From NCBI RefSeq assembly GCF_000614545.1, contig NZ_BAKW01000001.1, positions 124,001 through 188,000 on the forward strand: 64,000 nucleotides of DNA, written 5' to 3'. Below, piece by piece: positions 19,737 to 28,407 of this stretch. The notes beneath the pieces were generated by a model. That model was not told where the DNA came from. It searched no databases and was given only the letters and a program-made list of their open reading frames with translations. This DNA is from Asaia platycodi JCM 25414 (lineage in GTDB: Bacteria > Pseudomonadota > Alphaproteobacteria > Acetobacterales > Acetobacteraceae). The position numbers and the translations under genes were made by a program. Position 1 is the first letter of the stretch; each line of letters opens with the position of its first letter.

Positions 19737-20162
19737 ATAAGCGATTTTTCTGCTGCGGATCTGCGCTGTCTGTCTGATGCCCCGGTCGGTCGGTTAGTCG
19801 AGTGAGGGCGCGGTGCGTATTTGTCGAGCCTTCGCAAGCGATGCGGTGCCGATAAAGGGAAAGGCAGGATGTGTGAAAACGGGCGGTGGGCTATCCCAAC
19901 GCCTTGTTTTCCGAACGATTTCGGGAAGGTCTTTTTTAGGCGCCCCATTTGTCTCGGGCCTTGCCGAGACACTCTGACATAGCGGCGTCCCCGCGCTCTT
20001 TTGGTCAGTGAAGCGTTGATTTCATCGGGACACGAGGGCAAGCCGTCATGGCCCCGGTCTGTCCCGTTTTGATCTCACGGCGCTGTCGATCTCTATCGAG
20101 CCTACGCTTTAGTCTCGACCGTCGCACGACTCAGCTTCCGGGCATGACCCAGAGTGCTGAAG
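19737..20162. other. Intergenic, no gene seen
   Basis: Between the convergent bc1/MauD-like and amine dehydrogenase operons. A long open frame on the minus strand across the preceding gene lacks homology and is a shadow of MauD-like coding. No RNA gene or repeat was recognised. Confidence 0.5.
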
Positions 20163-20181
20163 CGCTCTTCGATAAAGAGCG
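20163..20181 (-). terminator. Hairpin after the amine dehydrogenase operon
   Basis: CGCTCTT and AAGAGCG form a perfect 7-bp stem with a 5-base loop, four bases past the last stop codon of the minus-strand operon. No clear U-tract follows, so it could be a weak or Rho-assisted terminator or an mRNA 3'-end stabiliser. Confidence 0.45.
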
Positions 20182-20184
20182 ATG

Positions 20185-20642
20185 CTAATGCGGGCAGGCG
20201 GCGCGTGCCCGGCTAAGTACTTCCGCACGCAGGGCCATGAGGTCGTCTGTCTGCAAGGGTTGAGCGCGCAGCTTGTGCACTTCCGCGGCGGTAAACGGCC
20301 GGGTGCCTGTCGGGGTGCTGGCGCCGCCAAGACGGAAGAGCACGAAGTTGAGCACATCGGCCAGCTCCCCGTCGTCGCGTATCAGCGACATCGAGATTCC
20401 CGGAACGCGCACCAGGTAATCCCGACCTTCTGGCGAGCAGGCAAACCATCCGACCTGATCGCGCAGGTGGGTACGAAGGTCTTGCCTGAAATGCCCTCGA
20501 TGCCGTGGCATCCGCCGCAATGGGTCAGATAATTCGTCACCGTATGGGTCTGGATCGCGGCCCTCGCCCCGCTCGTGCCTGCGAGGCCGAGCAGGACGAT
20601 GCTGCAAACAATCAGAAAATCAGGGAAGCGGATGCGCGTCAT
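20185..20642 (-). CDS. Exported monoheme cytochrome c, frame broken near 20465
   Basis: Small periplasmic cytochrome, last gene of the amine dehydrogenase operon. Hydrophobic leader FLIVCSIVLLGLAGTSG, then heme motif CGGCH and, after a frame break near 20465, DQVGWFACSPEGRDYLV and VPGISMSLIRDDGELAD with a candidate axial methionine. The C-terminal helix resembles class I cytochromes. Its start overlaps the preceding cytochrome gene by about 20 bases. Probably one of the electron acceptors for the TTQ enzyme. Confidence 0.8.
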
Positions 20643-21084
20643 TCAGAGCCTTTCTTTCGGCGAGAATTTCCTTGGCCTTTTTGGGTGCGGCGCGCAGGGC
20701 TTTGACCTCGTCGGCGGTGAAAATTGGGGCGCCTGGTGTGTCGAGAGAGCTGATATAGGTCAGCACTACAGCAAGCTGGTCGTCGGTCAGGGCCTTGAAA
20801 GAGGGCATGAAGCCCATATAGCTGGCTCCGCCTGCCTCGATCGTGCCGTGAACACCGTTGAGCAGAACGTCAGCAATATAGGCCTTGCCTCCGGCGGTTG
20901 CGGCGATCTTGCCGATACGTCCGGCCAGAGGGGGAAACTGACCCGGCGACCCCGCCCCTCCTGCCTGATGGCAGACGCTGCAATTGGCGTTGTAGACGGC
21001 CAGGCCGTCTTCGGCATGGGCGATGCCCCCCGTGAAAAGCGGCAGGGCAAGCAGGCTTGCGAGAGGAAGGAGACGTCTGGTCAT
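20620..21084 (-). CDS. Exported monoheme cytochrome c (intact)
   Basis: 154 residues with signal peptide LLPLASLLALPLFTGGIAHA, heme site CSVCH and a distal FMPSFKALTDDQLAVVLTYI segment supplying the axial methionine and last helix of class I cytochromes c. Its start overlaps the mauA-like stop. In the Alcaligenes faecalis aau cluster a small monoheme cytochrome gene also directly follows the light-chain gene, so it is the best candidate for the direct electron acceptor. Confidence 0.88.
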   Translation of the reverse strand: MTRRLLPLASLLALPLFTGGIAHAEDGLAVYNANCSVCHQAGGAGSPGQFPPLAGRIGKIAATAGGKAYIADVLLNGVHGTIEAGGASYMGFMPSFKALTDDQLAVVLTYISSLDTPGAPIFTADEVKALRAAPKKAKEILAERKALNDAHPLP

Positions 21085-21686
21085 GAAGCGTTTCCGACGA
21101 TGACGGATGTTGAGCAGTTATAGACAAGCGCACCGGTGCCAAAGCACCAGATGATGTCGTTATTGGCCTGGGGGCGATAGCTGGGCTGATCGCCATCCGT
21201 ACCGAGGCAGGGCGGCTGGCTGCACGCATCCTGTCCGCAGCAATCGCGATAAGCCACGAGATAGGACTGGCCGTCGCGCGGATTGAAGCAGGTGCCGATC
21301 CATGAGGTGGGCGAGGGGCGTGTGCCGGGCGGGCAGCTATGTACGCCGCCGCCGCAGGAGGCGCAGAGAAACCCGTCAATCGCGCAATAGCGCCAGTAAT
21401 CGCAGGCCGTCGGATCGGTGGTCTGCGCCTTGGCGGCAAATGGAGAGGGCGCTTTTGCGACCGCCTTCTCGTCTTTTTTTGCCGGGGTGGCAGCAGAAGC
21501 GCGTTCAACCGGCAGAAGCGGTACGATGGCGCCGAATGTGGCCCAGGCGCCGAGGCGACCGAGCACGCTGCGTCGCGAGCTATGGCCGGCAACGCGCCGG
21601 ATCAGGCGTTCCGTTATCCGGTCGAGCGGGCTGGACGAGGTACCGTCCTGGATCGCGCGGCCCGAAATCAGTTCAGACTGCGTCAT
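21081..21686 (-). CDS. mauA: TTQ amine dehydrogenase light chain (methylamine or aromatic amine dehydrogenase)
   Basis: Catalytic small subunit carrying tryptophan tryptophylquinone. Start MTQSELISG at 21686 overlaps the mauD stop; an ATG at 21707 is in frame but inside mauD. Long Tat leader with SSRRSVLGRLG (RR at 38-39). The mature domain holds 12 cysteines for six disulfides, as in known light chains, the two TTQ tryptophans W129 (PTSWIGTC) and W180 (NDIIWCFG), and catalytic aspartates D104 (CAIDG) and D138 (NPRDGQSY). No frame break. It oxidatively deaminates primary amines to aldehydes in the periplasm. No mauG-like gene is visible here for TTQ maturation. Methylamine versus aromatic amines cannot be decided by eye. 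Confidence 0.93.
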   Translation of the reverse strand: MTQSELISGRAIQDGTSSSPLDRITERLIRRVAGHSSRRSVLGRLGAWATFGAIVPLLPVERASAATPAKKDEKAVAKAPSPFAAKAQTTDPTACDYWRYCAIDGFLCASCGGGVHSCPPGTRPSPTSWIGTCFNPRDGQSYLVAYRDCCGQDACSQPPCLGTDGDQPSYRPQANNDIIWCFGTGALVYNCSTSVIVGNAS

Positions 21687-22272
21687 GGAGGAACTCCTTG
21701 GTCTCAAGCGAGGGGGAAGAGGAAGCAGGCAGGGTCGCGATCAGCGCCTCAACCTGTTGTCTGGTATTGGCGACGTCACGCGCTGTGATCACGCCGCGTG
21801 GGTCGAGGGTCACGAGCGTGGGCAGTCTGCCGATCTGGAGCAGAAGCAGCAGTTCCTGGCTGGTCACGAAGGGCGTCGCACCAAGCCTGATGCCGGAAGC
21901 CATGGCGCGCAGTGCCACGACATCGCCCTCGCCTGCGAGGACGAGATCGAGATCATGGATGCTGGCCTGTGCCTGCACGATCGGCAGAACGCGTTTGCAG
22001 ACCGGGCAATCGGGCGAGACGAACAGGATCAGGCTCGAACGCCCGGTCTCATGCTGACCGCCCATGATGAAGAGTGAGTCATCAAGCCGCTTTGCCGTAA
22101 GGCGTGGCAGGGCCTGACCGGCCTGAAGCCCCGACAGGACTGGTTGCTGGCCAATAGGGGCAATGCGCTCATGCAGCACGCCGATCTGTCGGGCCAGAAC
22201 CAGCACAGCGAGGGTGAGGAAGCAGCACAGAGCTGCCAGAAGCAGGGTGGAGGCGAGCAGAAAAACAATCAT
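21673..22272 (-). CDS. mauD: MauD, disulfide-assembly protein for the amine dehydrogenase
   Basis: Membrane-anchored thioredoxin-like protein needed for correct disulfides in the light chain. Start MIVFLLASTLLLAALC at 22272 begins the single transmembrane helix; upstream in-frame residues are mauE sequence. The active site is SPDCPVCKRVLP with both cysteines, followed by GRLPTLVTLDPRGVITA around the cis-proline. About 199 residues, normal. Overlaps mauE by ATGA and mauA by about a dozen bases. Confidence 0.9.
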   Translation of the reverse strand: MIVFLLASTLLLAALCCFLTLAVLVLARQIGVLHERIAPIGQQPVLSGLQAGQALPRLTAKRLDDSLFIMGGQHETGRSSLILFVSPDCPVCKRVLPIVQAQASIHDLDLVLAGEGDVVALRAMASGIRLGATPFVTSQELLLLLQIGRLPTLVTLDPRGVITARDVANTRQQVEALIATLPASSSPSLETKEFLHDAV

Positions 22273-22789
22273 GCCGCGTCTCCTGCGGTGCTGAGCTGAA
22301 GGGAGGCCAGTGCCAGCAACATAAGCGACACCCCGCCCATCAGGCGACCGTGCCGAGCACCGCACCAGGAGGGCGTCCGATTATGGCAGCGCCAAGCATG
22401 AGCAGGGCGAGCAGCAGCGTGCGCAGGACCGATCGACCCGAGAGCACCGTGTCATGACCGGGCAGACACCCGCAGGAGAGTCCTGTGCGGCCACGAGCGA
22501 CATTGAGCCCCATAGCGAATGCGAAGAGGGCGAGCAGCAACATGGCGGCAAAGCATGCCGCACCCGGGAGGAACCCCGAGCAGAGCCAGCAGCCGATCGC
22601 GATCTGGGCACCTGTCAGAAACCGTGCTGCGGGAAAAGCCGCATCGAGAGGCAGGAGACGATAGGACGCGATGACCGAGGCAAAGCCGGGCTGATCGAGC
22701 ATTTTCGTTATGCCTGTACCGAGAAACAGCGCCCCGATTGCATCGGCACTGATCGCACTGGCCAGTTGCAGAGCGAGCGCGCCCATCAT
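22269..22789 (-). CDS. mauE: MauE, membrane protein for amine dehydrogenase biogenesis; frame broken near 22370
   Basis: Integral membrane protein of the MauE/DoxX-like group that works with MauD. Helices include SADAIGALFLGTGITKMLDQ, FLTGAQIAIGCWLCSGF and CFAAMLLLALFAFAMGLN, and the paired-cysteine segment GLSCGCLPG is present. One frame stops at 22340; a shifted frame continues RLMGGVSLMLLALASLQLS and ends at 22269 in an ATGA overlap with mauD, restoring the usual length of about 170 residues. Its start overlaps the large-subunit stop. Confidence 0.85.
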
Positions 22790-23979
22790 TCCCCCAGAGC
22801 GACCGTGAAATAGAGATCATCGCCGAGATGCTTCATCGTATGCACGATCTTGCCCGATTTCAGATCCCAGATGAAGAAATCCCCGGCCTCGTCATCGGTG
22901 AAAAGCAGCGGTTGGCATCCTGCGTCACGCCGACCATCGAGCTTGGCTTGGGCAGTTTGATGCGGCGTAGCAGCTTGTGCGTGGCTGTATCGAGTTCCCA
23001 GATTTCCGTGCCCGCCACCTTATGCGTCCAGAACGTGCCCTGGTGCATCGCCACATAAAGATGGCCGGTCGCATAATGCAGGGCCGCGAGTTGCCAGCCT
23101 CCGGGGCGCCAGGTGACCGTGAAGGGGCTGTCGGCATTGGTCGCGGCCTTCATGCCAGCCGCTTCCTGAATCGACCAGGGCCTGTCGATGGTCGTCTTTG
23201 CCGAGAGGGTCGCAGGATAGACGAGACCGCTATAGGAAATGAAGAACGTCTTGCCATCGGCGCTATGCGACGGGCTGTGCTCGAAGACAGCGTCTTTTTT
23301 CCGGGTCGAAAAACGGCTTGGTATGGGTGATCTCGGCTTTCTCGGCGCCGATGCTCACATTGGCCAGGCTGCCATCGGCGCAGATCGAGGTGAAACCCGC
23401 ATTGCCCCAAGGATAGGTCAGGGCACAGCCGGGAAGTCCAACATTCATGGCGATCTTGTGAGTGGCCGTATCGACCACATGCACGGCGTTTGTCGGCACC
23501 ATGTCGTAAACATAGACGCGGCTGCCATCATGGCTGATGGTCAGGTCGTTCTTCTTGGGCGTGACCAGCGCACGGCCTGGCAGAACCTCATCATTCGTTA
23601 TTTCAAGCGTTTGCGGGTCGTAGGTGGCAAGCAGATCGGCGCGGTCGCCACGATTGCCGCGTGACCAGACAGTCTCGCCTACATAAAAGGCGCCTCCCCT
23701 GGGGTCTTGTACGACATTGCCGTTATAGGCTGCCTGCACCATGCCGAGCAGCTTGCCCTGATCGGCGTCGACCACATAGACGCGCCCGTCCTTGGCGTGA
23801 TGCCCTACGGGGTCCTGAACGAGAATGCGATGCGGTGTGACAGGCGAGAGCTTGATGATATCGCTCTCTTCAGTCTGCAGAACGGGTTCATCCGCAAGAG
23901 CCATGCCGCAGGGTGTCAGGGCCGCACCAGCGAGCAGAAGCGCTGTCATGCCAGCCAGTTTTCGGGGGAGGAAACGCAT
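22786..23979 (-). CDS. mauB: TTQ amine dehydrogenase heavy chain, frame broken twice
   Basis: Periplasmic seven-bladed beta-propeller subunit that docks the TTQ light chain. Signal peptide MTALLLAGAALTPCGMALA, then blades with HHAKDGRVYVVDADQGK, MVQAAYNGNVVQDP, VYVYDMVPTNAVHVVD, GTEIWELDTATHKLLRRI and DEAGDFFIWDLKSGKIV. Near 23298 a run of six A where five would keep frame shifts the reading; near 22908 it returns to the first frame, ending at 22786. Repaired length is about 397 residues, as expected. First gene of the mauBEDA-cytochrome operon, all stops and starts overlapping. An aauB assignment is equally possible. Confidence 0.9.
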
Positions 23980-24102
23980 TGGGGTCAGGTCCTTGCGGAG
24001 GGAGCGGTGAGGAGTTGCGGTGATCTTGTGACAAGAACGGAAAGAGCGGCGGTGCAGGAAGGCGACGTGAAACGGGTGAAGCCTTGATAGCGGATTTTCA
24101 GG

Positions 24103-26532
24103 TCAGAATTCGGTGCTGACCGTGCCGAAAAACTGTCGGGGAGAACCACGTTCGAGGGATTGGTAGTCGCCCGACATGGGGTTGCCGTTCTCGCCCATCA
24201 TCGAGATATATTTCGAATTGAGCAGATTATAGACGTTGAAGTCGATGGTAATGTTCTTGGCGAATCCGTAATTGCCGACGTTGTATCGTGCACCTGCGCT
24301 CGTCAGCCAGTAACCCGGAACGGAAGTGTCGTTGGTATAGCTGAAAAAGCGTTTCGAATAGTAATGGACGTCGAAATGCGTTTCGAGTCCCTTCCATCGA
24401 TAAGAGAGATTGGCCTTGTACATGAACTGAGGGTAGTTCACGACTTTCTTTCCCTTGGTGTAGTACACGCCGTCAGCCGTCGTGATATTACCACCATAGG
24501 TCGAGTGATTATAGCTTACACTGTTATACAGTGAGAGACCCTTGATCGGTGTCAGGGTGAGGGCAGCATCGACGCCATTGGTGTGAACACTGGTCTGCGT
24601 CACGCTCGAAACGGGGTTGGTAATGGTGCCTTCTGTTGCAGCCTGTAACCTGTGATTGGCGTCAGCATGATAGCCAGCGAGGCTCGCCTGCAGATATTTG
24701 TCTGTATAGCGATAACCGACCGCATAAACCCAGTCGCGCTCAGGTTTGACCGTCTGGCGCAGCTGGTTGAACGTCGCCTGATCCTGCACCGACCAGAGCG
24801 CATTGCCTACGCCATTGGGCAGCACCTGATAGCTGCGCATGTTTTCGGCCAGATCGAAATAGACTTCATGATGCGGCAGAAAATGCCAGCTTCCGCCGAC
24901 ATGAGGCAGAAAGGCCGATGAGGCGGTCATGCTGCCATTGGGCAGGGCGTCGGCGCCGGTGTAATCGGGATTGTTGTAATTGGCGCCGCCCGCTGTTGTG
25001 GAGAGCATGGATTTGAATCCTGCCGTCAGGCGGAGATTATCCAGCGGGCGCCAGTTATCCTCAAGATGATAGGTGAAGGTATTGGTGTGCCAGACAAAAC
25101 CGTAGCCCTGCAGGAACGCGGGGCCGTAGGTGTCATAGGGTCCGACGGTCTTGAGTGGGGCGCCGGTGCCAAGAAGCGGCTCATTATACCAGAACAGATC
25201 GGCCTGTTGATTGTTGTTTTCAAACCAGACACCCGTATCGATAGTGTGATGCGCGATATGGTAATTCAGCGCCGAGGTGAAGCCGTAACGTTCCTGCCGC
25301 GTCTGCCAGACCTCTTCGGAGAAAGGTGCTCCGGTACCGGCTGAAGGCGTGCCGTAGTCGGTATAGGTATAATAGCCAGTCTGGCTGGTGCCGTAGAGAG
25401 TGGACTTCCAGCGCAGACGATCCGTCAGCGCCAGATCCATGTTCAGGCCACCGGTATAATCCACTTCCGCCTGACCGCCATCGTAGAGGTAGGGCTCATC
25501 GCCATTGGCCTGGATGGCCGCCGATGTCGGCAGGGATACGGCACCCGAGGCATAGGCCGTGGCGAGAGCATAATTGGGGTAGAGATGCGGCACGCGCCAG
25601 CCAAGGGCATCGATCATGGCCAGAGACGTGTCCTGATAGCCCCATTCCTGAAGATCGCTCCAGTTGAAGAAGGCCTTGATCACACTGTCATGGCCGACGG
25701 GCTGCACGATTTTCGCATCGACCTGCTGCTGGAACTGCTTGCCAGCTCCCATCCACATCCCTTCCTCGCTGCGCGAATAGGCGACGAAGGCCTTGGTACC
25801 GCTCGGGTTCAGAATACCTGAATCACCGCGCAGATAGGTGCGGTATGAGCTGTATGTGCCAAAACCCTGAGAGATCTTGCCTCCCGTCTTGTCCTTCGGG
25901 TCGCTGGTTTCGAATTCCAGCGTGCCCCCGAGGGTGGAGGTCGAAGGCACACCCACACCGCCTGGGCCTTCGGAAAGCACCGAGCGCTCGATATCGTCTG
26001 AAATCGAGGCCTGAATGACGTTGAGGCCGTTATTGCTTTCATAGGTCTGGTCGTTCAGCGGAATACCATCGAGTGTAACGCCGAGCTGATCCATGAAAAA
26101 GCCGCGCACATAGATGCTCGACCCCCAGGTATCGATGCCGAGCGGGTCGGTGGAGCTGAAGCTTACACCCGGCAGGCGATCGACGGCTTTCAGCACGCTT
26201 GTGCCGGGCGTAAACTGCGCCATGACGGCTTTGGAGACGACGTTATCGGCGCCGCGCGATGCGACGCGACTGGCACTGATCGTCATCGTCTCGTTGCCAC
26301 CCGTACGGGCAACATGTGCCGTGGAGCGTTTTTTCTGAGGGGCGTGTGCCGCTGCGGTCGCCATGCGGGAAGACGGGGCGCCCGATTTGCGATAGTTTTC
26401 GGCTTTGGGGGCAGCCTGACCGGGGTGAGGAAGAACGATGAAAAGTGCCGAAGCGCAGAGCAGGGCGCGAAAAGAGAGGGGCTGGACGCGACATCGTGGG
26501 TCAAACCGGGTGGGGCGGGTGAATTTGATCAT
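24103..26532 (-). CDS. TonB-dependent receptor (intact), upstream of the amine dehydrogenase operon
   Basis: Outer-membrane transporter, 809 residues. Signal peptide PLSFRALLCASALFIVLPHP, a long basic linker, TonB box ETMTISASRVASRG, plug motifs AVDRLPGVSFSSTDPLG and VYVRGFFMDQLGVTLDGIP variants, then a barrel with tyrosine-rich strands ending PRQFFGTVSTEF. No frame break across 2.4 kb. It lies about 120 bases upstream of mauB on the same strand, so it may share transcription with it. The ligand could be an amine-bearing compound or a cofactor-linked metal; the sequence does not say. Confidence 0.92.
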   Translation of the reverse strand: MIKFTRPTRFDPRCRVQPLSFRALLCASALFIVLPHPGQAAPKAENYRKSGAPSSRMATAAAHAPQKKRSTAHVARTGGNETMTISASRVASRGADNVVSKAVMAQFTPGTSVLKAVDRLPGVSFSSTDPLGIDTWGSSIYVRGFFMDQLGVTLDGIPLNDQTYESNNGLNVIQASISDDIERSVLSEGPGGVGVPSTSTLGGTLEFETSDPKDKTGGKISQGFGTYSSYRTYLRGDSGILNPSGTKAFVAYSRSEEGMWMGAGKQFQQQVDAKIVQPVGHDSVIKAFFNWSDLQEWGYQDTSLAMIDALGWRVPHLYPNYALATAYASGAVSLPTSAAIQANGDEPYLYDGGQAEVDYTGGLNMDLALTDRLRWKSTLYGTSQTGYYTYTDYGTPSAGTGAPFSEEVWQTRQERYGFTSALNYHIAHHTIDTGVWFENNNQQADLFWYNEPLLGTGAPLKTVGPYDTYGPAFLQGYGFVWHTNTFTYHLEDNWRPLDNLRLTAGFKSMLSTTAGGANYNNPDYTGADALPNGSMTASSAFLPHVGGSWHFLPHHEVYFDLAENMRSYQVLPNGVGNALWSVQDQATFNQLRQTVKPERDWVYAVGYRYTDKYLQASLAGYHADANHRLQAATEGTITNPVSSVTQTSVHTNGVDAALTLTPIKGLSLYNSVSYNHSTYGGNITTADGVYYTKGKKVVNYPQFMYKANLSYRWKGLETHFDVHYYSKRFFSYTNDTSVPGYWLTSAGARYNVGNYGFAKNITIDFNVYNLLNSKYISMMGENGNPMSGDYQSLERGSPRQFFGTVSTEF

Positions 26533-26766
26533 ATCCGTTCCATCTCGTTTGGCGTTCGTAACAATTTGAGCGAAGCCGCTCGTCTCAGTCCCCGAACGGG
26601 TAAGTCGGAGGGCTGTGCACTGTCAGAGCACGATTTTCTTGAAGATGCGTGCACCCCCTGATTCCATGCCGGATGCATGGGTCGGGCCGTGCCGTCATCC
26701 TTTGTCAAACTCTATGTGCATAAAATCGAACGCGCAACGTTTTTGTGGAAATAATAGCGGGCTGTT

Positions 26767-28208
26767 TCAACAGGGCGTGGAGCGACCCGTTTCAATGCGA
26801 TGCGCGTCCCGGTTTGCGGCCCTCCATTGGCTGAGAAAGGAGAAAATCTCCGGTCTGTCGCATTGGGTGATATTGAAGCGCAGCCAGGGCGACACTGCGC
26901 CATCGGGTGAGAAATAGCCGCCCGGTGCCAGCAGAAAATTGGCCCGGGCGGCGTCGTGAGTGAGTTGCAGCACATCAAGCTCCTGCGCGAATCGCATCCA
27001 GAGAAACATGCCGCCCTCAGGTTTGCAGAAAGGGACGAGCCCGGTTTTGGCAAAGCGTCTGAGCGCTTTTTCCTGAAGATGGACCAGTTTTTCGCGCAAT
27101 CTAGCCAGATGAAGGCGATAGCGCCCATCGGCGAGGCAGTGATACACGATGGCTTCCGAAATCGAGGTGCTGGTCAGGCTGCTTGCCATTTTCAGCTTGA
27201 GAATTGCCCGTGCCAGGGTCGTGTTGGAGGCAACATACCCCACGCGCAATCCCGGCGAGATGGTTTTGGAAAAGCTGCTGATGCGGATCACCTGATCCAG
27301 CTGACCCAGATAGGCCAGAGTTGGGCTCGCTTCAGGGGCGAGATCGCCGAAAATATCATCTTCGATCAGCATGATGTCATGCGCTTCGGCAATGCGCAGC
27401 AGCTTGTGCAGAACGGGCGCAGAGCAGGAGGTGCCGGTAGGGTTGTGCAGGCGTGTATTGACGATGAAGGCCTTGGGGCGCTTCTCGCGCGCCAGTTTTG
27501 CGAAAATCTCGGGGCAGGGCCCCTCCTTGAGCCGGGGCACGCCGCACAGGCTGAGCCCGAGTGCATGCAGCGCGGGGAAAAGATTGCAGTAGCCTGGGTC
27601 TTCCACCAGAATCGTGTCACCCGGTCGCGTGAGGCAGCGTATGGATAATTCCAGAGCCTGACTGGCGCCATGAGTAAGAATGATCCCGCTGCGCTGACAG
27701 GCAATGCCCTGACGCGCCAGACTGAGTGCGATCTGCTCGCGCAGGCCGTCATGCCCGTAAGGGTTGCCATAGCCGAGACCCTGCATGTCAGGCCGACGCC
27801 CGAGGCTGTTGAGCGCCTGGCGGATTCCGCTGCCATAGAGGCAGTTTTCGGGAAGCCAGCCGCACCCGGCCTGAATCAGCCGGGAATCGCCTTCATAGGC
27901 GCGTTGCAGCAGCCACAAAGAGTCGACCGAGGCTGGAGACCGACCGTCTCGATCTGTCCGGAAACAGGTTTTGACTCATGGGTGACGAAATAGCCGCTCG
28001 CTCGTCTGGCCTGAAGAAAGCCTTCTGCCACCAGCCGATTATAGGCATTCGAAACCGTAAGGGGGCTGACGCCGCATTCTTCGGCGAGTTTCCTGATGGA
28101 GGCAAGCTTCATGCCATCCAGCCAGGTGCCCGAGACGATGCGCGTGCGTATGGCGTCGACGATCTGCGCAACCAGAGGGGTAGAGGCGCCATGGTTGAGT
28201 TTGATCAT
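26767..28208 (-). CDS. MocR-family (GntR-aminotransferase) regulator, frame broken near 27930
   Basis: PLP-binding transcription factor. N-terminal GntR winged helix: STPLVAQIVDAIRTRIVSG, IRKLAEECGVSPLTVSNAYN. C-terminal fold-type I aminotransferase domain: YGNPYGHDGLREQIA, LTHGASQALELSIR, LIEDDIFGDL and IRISSFSKTISPGLRVGYV with the PLP lysine. The first frame stops near 27876; the aminotransferase frame is open from about 27930. Total about 480 residues, normal for MocR. Divergent to the aminotransferase operon over a 200-base region with inverted repeats, so it probably activates that operon in response to an amino compound, as GabR or PdxR do. Confidence 0.88.
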
Positions 28209-28268
28209 GATCGAGGGCGCTCCAATAAAAAACAGGAAAGTCTGACGACGAAAAAGCCTCTACCCGCA

Positions 28269-28338
28269 TAGCGGTATGCGGCTGTACCGCTATACAGACC
28301 GACACAGATACAGGGCGAGGCAGTCTGACTGTATATAG
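28269..28338. promoter_or_regulatory. Inverted repeats, probable MocR operator
   Basis: TAGCGGTA (28269-28276) and TACCGCTA (28285-28292) form a perfect 8-bp inverted repeat with an 8-base spacer. Overlapping it, CTATACAG (28290-28297) pairs with CTGTATATAG (28329-28338). Both lie between the divergent MocR and aminotransferase genes. Binding is inferred from position. Confidence 0.55.
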
Positions 28339-28407
28339 ACAGGGTCATTTCGAAATTGGAATAGTGACGCCGTTGCGAGCGTCGTCCGTGAGAGGCGGGC
28401 TTCAGCT

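Noticed and set aside
19130..20041. 303-codon minus frame across the MauD-like gene and the following gap
   Set aside because: Most of it is antisense to the MauD-like gene, and composition is unlike a real protein.
20185..21084. Either cytochrome c as MauG
   Set aside because: MauG is a larger diheme peroxidase-like protein; each of these has one heme motif and is about 150 residues.
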